Positions 1-7,149 of a stretch of 17,583 bases of DNA are shown here, piece by piece. Position 1 is the stretch's first letter, and each line of letters starts with the position of its first letter. A program made the position numbers and the translations under genes. Location: contig NW_026570621.1 in the NCBI RefSeq assembly GCF_019649055.1, forward strand, positions 1-17,583. The letters run 5' to 3'. A model generated the notes under the pieces. That model searched no databases, had not been told where the DNA came from, and was given only the letters and a program-made list of their open reading frames with translations. This DNA comes from Paramacrobiotus metropolitanus. Taxonomy: Eukaryota > Tardigrada > Eutardigrada > Parachela > Macrobiotidae.

Positions 1-248
1 TGCCGTACGGCGTACAATAAACAATAAACAATTATTTATGTAACATGGGTGCCGGGCATGGATGCTCACGTTTGCACGACTGTGCGGTAATCGATATCAC
101 TAATAATCATTAATGTTCTACGTCTCCTATGCGACCCCACAACGCCAAGTGGGGGAACTGGAGATGCTGCTGACCGGAAGCGCGAGCAATGCGTGAACGC
201 GATGCGTTGGCCACCTCTGGTCGCTCCAGCCGCACAGGCAACCCCAAA
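1..248. other. Non-coding 3' flank of the retrotransposon
   Basis: No gene is visible downstream of the recombinase stop. A perfect 10-bp palindrome (GCCGTACGGC) lies at 2-11, next to an AT-rich stretch (14-40) with repeated ACAATAAA. One minus-strand copy of the dispersed foldback module lies at about 40-92. This may be the terminal untranslated part of the element, but I found no counterpart beyond the Gag end that would prove a terminal repeat; only the 7-mer GCCGTAC recurs, at 3742-3748. Confidence 0.4.
40..92 (-). repeat. Dispersed foldback module, copy 1
   Basis: Read on the minus strand, this segment starts GATTACCG, continues to GTGAGCATCC and TGCCCGGCAC, and ends near CATGTTAC. It matches the plus-strand copies near 6051 and 6223. 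The two ends are imperfectly complementary, so the module can fold back on itself. It lies at the distal edge of the retrotransposon region. Confidence 0.55.
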
Positions 249-1140
249 CTACCCCAAACCACTGCTCGTTCCGTAGGCGTCGAGGCCGGGTGTCGGAACT
301 GCCGTGCGAACGTATCTTGTGAAGCAGGAAGACTTCCAGCGACCAATGGTTTGAATAGCGGAGTCCGGAGCTCCATTTGATGCTGCGGTGGAAGCCGCCC
401 CGATACGGAAACTATGGGTGCTATAGCGTTCCCTTCCGGGTGTGCCGTTGAGGAAGATCTGAAGCCACCGGTCAATTTGCGTTCGCGTGACAAACTGTCC
501 GTCCTAAGCAGAGAAAATGGGTGGGACTGCTGCGTGGGAATTCTGACGGGTGCATAATTCTGGATTGCTGTGACAGGGCAGACTCACCTGCTAGTGGATA
601 CCAGCGTGATCCTGTACCCGTGTCCGAATTGATCGGTTTTAGATCGCCGAACGCTGATGACCACTGACTCATTGCCAATGGTGGCGTCGCTGGTCAACAG
701 CGTTCTTCTGTCGTCGTAACGACGGATCGATTGCGACGTGAACTCGCTCACTCGCAGAGCAGCAAAGGTACTCCAGATTAGGAGTTTCGAATACGCTGAC
801 AGAGCGGAACTTCTGATGTTGTCCTTCAATCTTCGCATGATGTCCAAAGTAATTGGCAGGCGGCCGTCGACCGCCGTGGGGCATATCCTTCTGCAGCCAT
901 CAACTGCTCTTAGGACTGCTGCGCTCGCAGTAGGACTTGGAAAACTAGCTTCGGCGTGAACTTTGGCTATGCTGGCGACGTACACTTTGATCGTGGCCGG
1001 CGAAATGTTTTGAAGAAACAGATGCGCTATGAAACGCAGCACGCTGTTTTCCGTCGTCTGGAGAGGAGAGGTGGGTCGCTCCTGCAAAACTCTGTAAACC
1101 GTGCCCAGCCGGAATTATATGTCGTTCGTGTCGTACTGGC
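249..1140 (-). pseudogene. Tyrosine recombinase (phage-integrase family) of the DIRS-order element, frameshifted
   Basis: This recombinase would insert the circular cDNA. The core-binding domain begins near 1134 (STTRTTYNSGWARFTEFCR) in one frame and continues in a second frame from about 1087 (ISPATIKVYVASIAKVH). The catalytic domain shows the first Arg in FAALRVSEFT at 752-754 and the Lys box (RRSKTDQFGHG) with its Lys at 638-640. The HSFRIGAAS box has His at 414-416 and Arg at 405-407. GRWKSS has Trp at 337-339, and the nucleophile Tyr lies at 312-314 (FTRYVRT). The whole catalytic set is therefore present but split over at least three frames, with breaks near 1075, 580 and 430. Reading ends at a TAG at 249-251. 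HSFRIG followed by GRWKS is typical of DIRS and Crypton recombinases, and the linked RT rules out Crypton. Confidence 0.88.
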
Positions 1141-1277
1141 AAGATGGTGATACTGCAGCCGCTGCAGGGCATCTAATCTGTCGGGACATCGTATGTGCGC
1201 TGGAGATCTTCCCAAATGTCGGTATGGCTTCCGGGAGGCTTTGGCGTGTGGTGCCAGTCTCCTGAACCGGGTCGTCT

Positions 1278-1720
1278 GAAAACGTGATAACGCATCAGCG
1301 ATATGGTTGTCGATGCCGCTTATATGCTATCTTGACGGTAAAATTGTTAACCGCGGACACTGCTAGCATGCGACGCATTAAGTCCCGGACTGCGGCGTTG
1401 CCAGAACCCAGCTTCTCCCACGCTGGGAGGCCCCAGGTTGTCGCAGTGCAGTAAGACCCGCATGCGTTGCAGCAGGTGCCCAGATGGTCAACGCGATAAG
1501 GACAACAACCATTCCAAGTACTCGATGCATGGTTTCCTTTCGGTAACCCATACGGGCCACCGAGACTGAAACCATTCGCCAGCAGAGCCACCGATACCAT
1601 GCGTTGCGGAAGCATCTGTGTACAGTTCAGTAACGTCAGGTCCTGACCAGTCGGGCTGGAGGAACACTTGTACCGTTCCACTGCGGTAAAAATGTTGCCC
1701 ACCATTTAAGATCAAGATGA
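1278..1720 (-). pseudogene. RNase H domain of the DIRS-order element, frameshifted
   Basis: This domain would degrade the RNA strand of the RNA-DNA hybrid. The segment LYTDASATHGIGG carries the first catalytic Asp (TDAS) at 1614-1616. It continues through WFQSRWP to a Glu in CIEYLEW, probably the second catalytic acidic residue, at about 1521-1523. The reading then changes frame at least twice between about 1490 and 1330. The distal motif NHIADALSRF is readable at 1279-1308 with its Asp at 1294-1296; this N-x-x-A-D-x-LSR box is a hallmark of the RNase H end in DIRS and related elements. The domain sits between RT and recombinase with no extra domain inserted. The call rests on these motifs, since no single frame spans the whole region. 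Confidence 0.72.
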
Positions 1721-1799
1721 AAGCCGGTATCCAGCAATACGCGTCAGTGGGCGGCTGCCGCTGCTCTTACCTTTGCTGATAAGCAGTATCATACGGCGC

Positions 1800-2760
1800 A
1801 GAAACAGACGGCCAGCCGGTACGCATCTGCATGCAAACTGGAGGTTCCGATGAGACTTTGCAGATCGTGCAAGGTGCACTCAGATTTCGTTTTCCAGTTG
1901 TCCAGCAAACCCACAATCTCGCTCAGTTTCGCTGCTGGTAAGAAAGCGTTCAGGTAACGGAGTCTATGTGATTCGAGAAAGTAATGGCAGTTGATGGACC
2001 ATCAATTTGTTCATCGCAAGCGGCACGCCGAGATCACTGCAGATATCTGTAAATTTCTGTAGCAGTAAGGAGCACTCGCGGTAACTTGCTGCAATGATTA
2101 GGAAATCGTCGACGTAGACCAGTATCGCACTGTGTCCGGTTTCGCCTTAAAGATCCACAATTGCGTCTGAAAACTTGCAGAAAATTCCAGGTGCAGATCG
2201 GCAGCCAAATGGTAACACAACGTCGTAATAGTACTTCTTCCCGACTTTGTATCCTAAGAGACAATGTTGCGACTCTTTTACCGGTATTAGCCGGAACGCT
2301 GCTTCAATGTCCAGTTTCACCATGACAGCCTCAGCTGGAAACTGGAGGATTAGCTTGACAGCATCGTTGACGGAGCAAAAGTGAAGTGGAGGATCATCCT
2401 TTGGAATGTGCAGATTCACAGAATCGATTGCTGGACGGGACAGGTCCATGATCATTCTGTGTCCACCGCTTTTCTTGACTCGCATGCTTAACGCGTTGAC
2501 TGTGAACTGCTGAAATGGCCGCTTGGTAAATGGCCCTTTCGTGTGTCCCAACTGCACTTCTCTGTCAACAACAGACTGAACGGTGATATGATGAATGGCG
2601 ATGGATGGACTGTTAGGAGTGAAACGAGAACGATGAGGCCCAGTGTATTTCAAGTCCGCGCCCACGGTTAAACATTCGAGTAAATAAGCCACCAACGAAA
2701 CATCCGGATGAGCGGCCAGACGACGAGTAAACGAGTCTGCTTTAAGAGGCGTTATCTTGC
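1800..2760 (-). pseudogene. Reverse transcriptase domain of the DIRS-order element, with in-frame stop and frameshifts
   Basis: This is the RNA-dependent DNA polymerase domain. The conserved entry (LAAHPDVSLVAYLL) lies at about 2669-2719, followed by KKSGGHRMIMDLSRP near 2430-2475. Motif A (KLDIEAAFRLIPV) has its catalytic Asp at 2309-2311, and motif B (LPFGCRSAPG) is near 2185-2215. A TAA stop at 2147-2149 interrupts the frame; the next ten codons lead, in the same frame, to the catalytic YVDD at 2105-2116. The frame slips again near 1995-2005 and is restored by about 1945, where a thumb/connection segment (LPAAKLSEIVGLLDNW, then LHDLQSLIGTSSLHAD) is readable to about 1815. All three catalytic Asp positions survive. 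The pol frame overlaps the end of Gag, and its true start is uncertain. Confidence 0.85.
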
Positions 2761-3694
2761 CTGGGGCGGCTGCTGCCCCCTGAGGTTCCTTGACGGTGGA
2801 CGTTATCGCCGTGTGCGGTTGACCCACAAGAGCTGCAGACATGTTTCCGATTCCCGCTACAAGGGATCGAGCACGTTCCACGGTTAAATTTCCTGCAGAT
2901 ATCTCCGTCTGCGGCGGAACTGTTCCGAAAAAGCTGATCCCGATCCGGGCAGTTAGTAGCGATATGGCCCATTTCACGACATCGGTTGCACTTCGCGAAT
3001 TTATGCTTATTAGCGCTAGTGTGAGTGACGGTAGACGTTGTAATCCGGGGATTTGCAACTGACTCTTGGTAGGCTTCATCATGTCTGCGAGTCCAAATCT
3101 CCGCATTGTCCGGATCACTGGTTGCGTAATTTCGGAACTGCGCGTCGTACTCTAAGACATGCTCCAGTTTGTGCCCGCGGGCGGGATCGGCAAGAAGGCA
3201 TATCAAGTCTAGATATTTCAGCATGAGAATTGTAAACTCCGGCGCTTCGAAGTCCTGTAGGCCTTGAATACAGTAAGTGCCCGGGTCCACGAAGCCAGAC
3301 TGGTAATTTGTTCTTTCTTCATGGCACACGTAAAGGTGTATTCGCTCGTTGCTTCGTCAACCACCATCCGCGTTCCAGGGTTCGGTCGCTTAGAGGGCGC
3401 TCGATTCTGTGGCAACAGGTCGACAAAGTCCACGAACTGCTCCCTGTCAAGGAGCTGCTCCCGTAGTTTCAACGAAACCGCTGGGATGTCCTTGTATCTT
3501 GCAGGGATGTTGGCGACCGCAGGCCCTAATCGCTCGGAAATGGGTCGGTGCGCTGGCGCAGGATCATCAAGAATAACGCTGTCTGTGTCCTTACCTTGCA
3601 CTGTAGTGACCCGATTTGATGCCGGCGACAAAGAGCGATGCGCTTGAGGCCCGCCGACGTATGCCGAGCCGCTTGTGGATCTGTTTTTTGACAT
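2742..3694 (-). pseudogene. Gag-like nucleocapsid protein of the DIRS-order element, frameshifted
   Basis: The structural protein of the retrotransposon would bind element RNA and form particles. It starts at an ATG at 3692-3694. The N-terminal part is basic and polar, and the first frame holds to about 3260, reaching a Trp-rich segment (SWTRAL). The protein then continues in another frame with the segment LEYDAQFRNY, of a kind seen in DIRS-type Gag. A CX2CX4HX4C zinc knuckle lies at 2949-2990 (C-N-R-C ... H ... C). A second Cys/His cluster follows at about 2811-2897 (CRKFNRGTC, then CSSCGSTAHG), which is characteristic of DIRS/Ngaro Gag proteins. The frame closes at 2742. A single shift near 3250-3290 is needed to join the halves, so this copy is broken. 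The C-terminal end overlaps the upstream part of the RT frame, as gag and pol often do. Confidence 0.75.
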
Positions 3695-3883
3695 CTAAAA
3701 ACAAAAATTTAAAGGATTATAAATTCTACATTAAAGAACAGCCGTACAGAAGCTTCTAAATTACGTGGCTGAAGAGAAAGCATAGGCGCACAAAAAACGG
3801 TTGTCACAATAAGCATTATGTATTAAGTTGCAATGTTTACCGCCGTTATTCCGGCGCGCGGTCATTCAGCGTTTAGGCGTATA
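3695..3883. other. Upstream flank of the gag pseudogene, non-coding
   Basis: This is the likely 5' untranslated or terminal part of the DIRS-order element on the minus strand. It is AT-rich next to the Gag ATG and GC-rich near 3840-3865 (CCGGCGCGCGG). I see no open frame, no clear terminal repeat and no recognisable promoter. The element boundary must fall here or just beyond, before the tRNA-like unit. Confidence 0.35.
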
Positions 3884-3909
3884 AAATCTTGAGCATTATT
3901 ACGCTAATG

Positions 3910-3981
3910 TCCAACGTGGTCTAGCTGTAAGTGCTTCGCGTTAAAGCCTGGTGGACGGGGGTTCGATTCCCTGCGTTGGCA
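3910..3981 (+). tRNA. tRNA-like sequence (probable tRNA pseudogene or tRNA-derived element head)
   Basis: This 72-nt segment has a six-pair acceptor stem (CCAACG at 3911-3916 with CGTTGG at 3974-3979), a TTCGATT T-loop and a discriminator A. The internal A box TGGTCTAGCTGT (3917-3928) matches the Pol III consensus at 11 of 12 positions, and the B box GGTTCGATTCC (3960-3970) matches perfectly. The first acceptor pair is mismatched, the D stem has one mismatch, the D-loop lacks GG, and the anticodon stem has about three mismatches around a TTAAAGC loop. A functional amino-acid identity therefore cannot be assigned; an AAA anticodon would be the literal reading. It is best taken as a degenerate tRNA gene or a tRNA-derived repeat head with an intact Pol III promoter. 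Confidence 0.6.
3917..3970 (+). promoter_or_regulatory. Internal RNA polymerase III promoter (A box and B box)
   Basis: The A box lies at 3917-3928 and an exact B box at 3960-3970. The spacing of about 31 bases between them is normal for a tRNA-type (type 2) promoter, so the unit could be transcribed even though the cloverleaf is imperfect. Confidence 0.65.
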
Positions 3982-3984
3982 ACA

Positions 3985-3989
3985 TTTTT
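3985..3989 (+). terminator. Pol III T5 terminator
   Basis: Five consecutive T residues begin four bases after the tRNA-like 3' end. This is where Pol III normally stops, so the transcription unit looks like a tRNA gene rather than a long SINE, whose transcript would have to read through. Confidence 0.55.
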
Positions 3990-4202
3990 CGGAATAATGC
4001 TCAGATTTCAGGCTTATTTAGGCTTTTCAGGCTCAGACCGCCGCCGCTAGGCGACGTCCTCTTACAATATCATGGACTTCTGGTCACTGTAAATGTGGAG
4101 GAACATTCACAGAGGAACGGATGCGGCAGTCAGTACGGCGTAGCCACGGAGTATCATAAAGCACCTTCAACAATTAGCAACTTCTCACTGTCCAGTCTTG
4201 CT

Positions 4203-4235
4203 CATTTAATAAATGAAGAGATAATATCTCTTCAT
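4203..4235. repeat. Two overlapping perfect palindromes
   Basis: CATTTA-A-TAAATG (4203-4215) overlaps by three bases a longer palindrome (4213-4235) with 11-bp arms ATGAAGAGATA and TATCTCTTCAT around a single A. Both are exact. They share bases, so only one could extrude or fold at a time. Confidence 0.8.
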
Positions 4236-4522
4236 CGCCGTATACATAAGTAAAGATTGCACTGTATCATCTCCTTACAGTAAGATTGGGATTTTGTCTG
4301 CTCTGTCTGATTGGGATTTTGTAGCTGTACCGGTGGATTCTAAACATTGCCCGTATGTTTATGAGCGCAATTCAGATTACTGCAAGCTACCAGCGAATCA
4401 AATTGACAAAGTTCGAAAACTGTTAAAAAAGCAAAACATGGAGGTAGAATAGGTAACAACCAGTAGATGGAAGTACAAGAAGTTGCATGTAGAAATAGGT
4501 GAAACAAATTTGCAAGATGTTT

Positions 4523-4577
4523 TTTTTGGGCACCTGTACCTCGCGCGGTTGCTGTACACCAAAGCAGGTGCCAAAAA
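4523..4577. repeat. Hairpin-forming inverted repeat
   Basis: TTTTT-G-GGCACCTG (4523-4536) is complementary to CAGGTGCCAAAAA (4565-4577) with a single bulged G, giving 13 pairs around a 28-base loop. The core arms GGCACCTG and CAGGTGCC are perfect. Confidence 0.75.
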
Positions 4578-4707
4578 GTGTTAGAGTGTAAACTCGATCG
4601 GCAAACTGACGGTTACTTTCAGTCTTGGCATACCTCTCGAAAACTAACACGTCGCGTCCATTATTTGCCTTTTGATACTACTTTATGTGGAGACATTGCC
4701 GCATATA

Positions 4708-4796
4708 CTGTATTTTCACGAGTTTAAGGAACACGAAAATACCCTAGATCTGCTCGCAGCCACCCGGGGCCTGCAGCTACATTCAAAGCTGTTCAC
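4708..4796 (+). repeat. Left terminal inverted repeat of the MITE-like element
   Basis: It matches the right arm almost perfectly from CTGTATTTTC to about GCAGCTAC; differences start to accumulate after about 4780. Confidence 0.8.
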
Positions 4797-4999
4797 TGAG
4801 CTGAGTGAGCTCTGAAATCAACAATTGCATTTTAAATCATTTTTTAATTTACTGCTGCTCATTACGGGGCACCATTTCACAATTCACAAAATCACATTAC
4901 TGTTTTTTTCGAGGTATCCAATGGATAATATCCATTATTATTTTATTATGGGCAGATTTGCTTTGATTTTTGGCCCAGAAATGAATCTGGCTTGTGTGT

Positions 5000-5038
5000 G
5001 GCAGGGCCTGCCCCTGGCAAGGGGGCACCCCTGAGGGG
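5000..5038. repeat. Cluster of three overlapping GC-rich palindromes inside the MITE-like element
   Basis: GGCAGG-G-CCTGCC (5000-5012), TGCCCC...GGGGCA (5009-5014 with 5022-5027) and CCCCT-G-AGGGG (5028-5038) are each exact. The central G run can pair with the C run on either side, so alternative folds compete. This GC island contrasts with the AT-rich element around it. Confidence 0.7.
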
Positions 5039-5223
5039 CATTATCGTAAATCTGTATTTCTGCAGACTTCGTTAGGCTTTGGCTGTGTCATTTAGTTTAG
5101 TTTTCCTTGTTCGGATTCTAATTTTGACGAGGTAAGACCGTATTTGAACTGTCTGAATCAATCGAGTGTTTTACGTGTATTCTCAATTCTGCAGTACTGA
5201 GTTGCAGAATGCATTGTCCGATG

Positions 5224-5309
5224 AACCAGTTTGAACGTAGCTTCAGGCCCCGGGTGGCTGCAAGCAGACCTAGGGTATTTTCGTGTTCCTTAAACTCGTG
5301 AAAATACAG
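5224..5309 (-). repeat. Right terminal inverted repeat of the MITE-like element
   Basis: Reverse complement of the left arm with about five substitutions or small gaps, ending at CAG before the TA at 5310-5311. Confidence 0.8.
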
Positions 5310-5311
5310 TA

Positions 5312-5819
5312 CCTATATAGCTACAGTGGACGTCAAAATTGTCTTACACCTATGTAATAACAAAACGTGCGCAACCAGGCACTTTTCTGTACTCAAACAG
5401 CCAAATTTTCAGCTGGCCGTCGGCCTGCTCATATTAACACTTACACCTTGCGTATTCCCCAACGAAAACCGTCGACCGATATCCACTGAATATACCACTG
5501 TCCATACCCACTGAATGTATCCACTGTATATATACTTTTATACCCTTTGTAATGCTTATTGCATTGTATAGTATTAAGGATTTGTAATAGACGAACGAAA
5601 AAATTAATTCTTGTGGACATTTTGAAAGCAGAAAATCTCACGAGTGTGGTCAAATATGATATGTACAAATTTTTTGAATTGACAAAACATGTATTATCAT
5701 ATTTGAGAAAAATATTGTAACCCAGTTTATTTTTGTTTTTTGTCATTTCTCTTAAGTCACTGTACAGTCATTGAAACTCTAATACGCTTAATCAGATAAA
5801 AAACTGACTAATTCAAAGA
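5312..5819. other. AT-rich non-coding spacer
   Basis: I see no gene. A short degenerate tandem repeat built on CCACTG lies at about 5479-5530. The rest is AT-rich unique-looking sequence with short open frames on both strands that have no recognisable domain. Confidence 0.4.
5479..5530 (+). repeat. Degenerate minisatellite based on CCACTG
   Basis: The core CCACTG occurs four times: TATCCACTGAATA, TACCACTGTCCA, TACCCACTGAATG and TATCCACTGTATA, with a spacing of about 12-14 bases. Confidence 0.5.
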
Positions 5820-5917
5820 AATTACCGCGCAGTTACACTACCGTCCACCTGTAAGTATCCATAATCCATGTTTTTTTTATTTAAGAATATGAATTATGAA
5901 CGTCCCCATCCAGCACA
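5820..5917 (+). repeat. Dispersed foldback module, diverged copy
   Basis: ATTACCGCGCAGTTACAC at 5821-5838 resembles the leading part of the copy at 6052-6068. GAACGTCCCCATCCAGCAC (about 5898-5916) resembles GAACGTCCTCGCCCGGCAC at 6074-6092. The two parts are separated here by about 60 extra bases, so this copy is either interrupted or two fragments. Confidence 0.4.
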
Positions 5918-6050
5918 AATTTTCAAATACGCAAATTTGCTGACTATATAATATTATACTGACAAGCGAAGCACGGGAATCAGCCCTAACAGAGATTTAA
6001 CGCTTCTTATCAGTTTTTAATGAGAGCCGTTTATATTACCGTTCATTACA

Positions 6051-6139
6051 GATTACCGGACAATTACAAACGTGAACGTCCTCGCCCGGCACGCGTGCTC
6101 ACAATCGTGAACATCCTTGCCCGGCGCCCATGTTCACGA
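6051..6139 (+). repeat. Dispersed foldback module, two tandem copies
   Basis: The segment starts GATTACCG at 6051, then GTGAACGTCC at 6072 with GCCCGGCACGC and GTGCTCAC (to 6101). A second hairpin unit follows at once: TCGTGAACAT (6105-6114) and ATGTTCACGA (6130-6139) form perfect 10-bp arms around a 15-base loop containing GCCCGGCGCCC. The loop core GCCCGGC is shared by the two copies, so loop as well as stem is conserved. Confidence 0.65.
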
Positions 6140-6222
6140 GTGTAATATGATCCATCTTGCAGCCTCCATGTAGAGTAACAGCGCATCTGATCTGCATAGG
6201 AGAGCAAATGTTAGGAGTGTCC

Positions 6223-6269
6223 GATTACCGCGTAGATCTTCTAACGTGAGCATCCCTGCCTGTGCTGAC
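6223..6269 (+). repeat. Dispersed foldback module, further copy
   Basis: GATTACCGCGTAGAT leads into AACGTGAGCATCCCTGCC and TGTGCTGAC. The order and spacing match the copies at 40-92 (reverse strand) and 6051-6101. The right arm has decayed (GTGCTGAC for GTGTTCAC), so the fold is weaker. Confidence 0.5.
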
Positions 6270-7035
6270 AAAATAATACGATGTGTAAAGTAAAAAACTG
6301 TGCAATGCTTGCACATATCAGCAAATATGTGCGTTATTAATCGGTTATCCAAAGTAAAAACAAGGAACACCTGTTTTATGTGTTGTACAGTGGTGCACAC
6401 CGCATAGATCAGAATGCAGTGTGTTCTGTATATACACTTCCGCTTTGCGCTGTGCTGCATATTAAGTACAAAACGATATGAAAAACTGAAAGAAACTAAT
6501 ACTTCGCATAAAATGGCCAGGTGTATAATATAATTTTCCATGCTGTATCCATAAAGTACGGCCGGTGTACGAGCCCTGTTACGGGTTATCTGCACCGTGA
6601 TAATCTATTCTTCAACCAAATCATGTACATATTGGTAAAGCCCTCCGTGCGCGCAACATCCGCTAGCTCAAATACTGCAAATGGAAATTGCTGTACAGTG
6701 TATCAGTAAAATTAAACTGTTAGTTGTGTGTCGAAAGCAGAAATTTGTTTTGTCTTCTTGCGATTTTACTGCGAGTGACGAATATGCACCGAGATGATTC
6801 TGAATAGGTAAACCGTAAAACCCTGTTTCGTAGTATTTCCTTAAACGTATTACTGATATTTTTCAAATCCATTTTTAAATGGGAAAAGATGTGATGGACT
6901 TAGGTTTTTAATCCAGTGTAGGCATGTAAATCAGTTTGGTACTGTCTGACTGATAGCCAAGCAAAACAGTGTTTTGTGCGCGAAAGTCTTAACTGTCATT
7001 TCAGCGAACTTGTTTTTTCAGCAGCGGAAACTCAT
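6270..7035. other. Non-coding spacer without recognisable features
   Basis: The longest open frame here is on the minus strand (about 6134-6541 from its first ATG). It has no recognisable domain and runs through a foldback module copy. I see no RNA gene or transposon signature. Confidence 0.35.
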
Positions 7036-7094
7036 CTTTACATTCTTTTTTTTCAGAACCTTTTTCATTCCTTTACATTCCTTTTTTTTTCAAC
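7036..7094 (+). repeat. Duplicated pyrimidine-rich tract
   Basis: CTTTACATTC followed by a run of T and then CAGAAC at 7036-7058 is repeated as CTTTACATTCC, a longer T run and CAAC at 7071-7094. The plus strand is almost purely pyrimidine. Confidence 0.55.
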
Positions 7095-7149
7095 TTGTTT
7101 CTAAATCATTTTTCAGTAAAATCTACATACAGCCTGCATGATACCATTC

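Larger units (their letters stand above)
249..3694 (-). mobile_element. Degenerate DIRS-order (Ngaro-like) tyrosine-recombinase retrotransposon
   Basis: Reading the minus strand from 3694 down to 249 gives the remains of Gag, reverse transcriptase, RNase H and a tyrosine recombinase, in that order. This combination of RT with a tyrosine recombinase and no DDE integrase defines the DIRS order. RNase H runs into the recombinase with only about 50 residues between them and no visible methyltransferase, which fits Ngaro better than DIRS1 or PAT; this subclass call is inference. Several frame changes and one in-frame stop break the coding capacity, so the copy is not autonomous. The coding limits are given; the true element probably extends further on both sides. 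I could not identify its terminal repeats: split direct repeats would support Ngaro and inverted terminal repeats DIRS. The window starts only 248 bases beyond the recombinase stop, so one end may be cut off. Confidence 0.88.
3884..4008. repeat. Long imperfect inverted repeat enclosing the tRNA-like unit
   Basis: The left arm 3884-3900 (AAATCTTGAGCATTATT) is the reverse complement of 3993-4008 with one inserted base. Inside it, AATGT (3906-3910) pairs with ACATT (3983-3987), and the tRNA acceptor stem lies inside that. The arms are nearly symmetric about the tRNA-like core, giving about 28 potential pairs with small internal loops. Confidence 0.75.
4009..4705. other. Non-coding spacer with short repeats and palindromes
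   Basis: No credible gene is present. Short AGGCTT/AGGCTC repeats occur at 4009-4035 just downstream of the tRNA-like unit. A 100-codon open frame across 3951-4253 runs through the tRNA-like sequence and is not considered coding. A 14-bp direct repeat (GATTGGGATTTTGT) lies at 4284-4297 and 4309-4322. AATAAA occurs at 4208-4213 inside a palindrome. The 3985-4250 stretch could be the body of a SINE-like repeat, but no defined 3' tail or target duplication is visible. Confidence 0.4.
4708..5309. mobile_element. MITE-like non-autonomous element with long terminal inverted repeats and TA target duplication
   Basis: The left end 4708-4796 and the right end 5224-5309 are reverse complements over about 85 bases with only a few substitutions. 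The termini read CTGTATTTTCACGAG inward. Each end is flanked by TA (4706-4707 and 5310-5311), consistent with the TA duplication left by Tc1/mariner-type transposases. The 602-bp element encodes no transposase, so it would depend on one supplied in trans. A sub-hairpin lies inside each arm (GTATTTTC at 4710-4717 with GAAAATAC at 4734-4741, and the mirror in the right arm). High arm similarity suggests fairly recent activity. The superfamily is inferred from the TA flank only. Confidence 0.78.

Noticed and set aside
249-1140. Crypton DNA transposon
   Set aside because: The HSFRIG and GRWKS motifs fit Crypton recombinases too, but the co-oriented Gag, RT and RNase H remains upstream show a DIRS-order retroelement.
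2-3748. GCCGTAC at 2-8 and 3742-3748 as terminal repeats of the retrotransposon
   Set aside because: Only seven bases match and the flanks do not; this is expected by chance in a stretch of this length.
3910-3981. Functional tRNA with a definite amino-acid identity
   Set aside because: The anticodon stem has about three mismatches, the first acceptor pair is unpaired and the D-loop lacks GG; only the promoter boxes, acceptor stem and T-loop are convincing.
3951-4253. 100-codon plus-strand open frame
   Set aside because: It begins inside the tRNA-like sequence and shows no domain.
6134-6595. 153-codon minus-strand open frame
   Set aside because: It opens with GTG (first ATG near 6541), shows no domain, runs through a foldback module copy and has no supporting context; AT-rich DNA gives such frames by chance.
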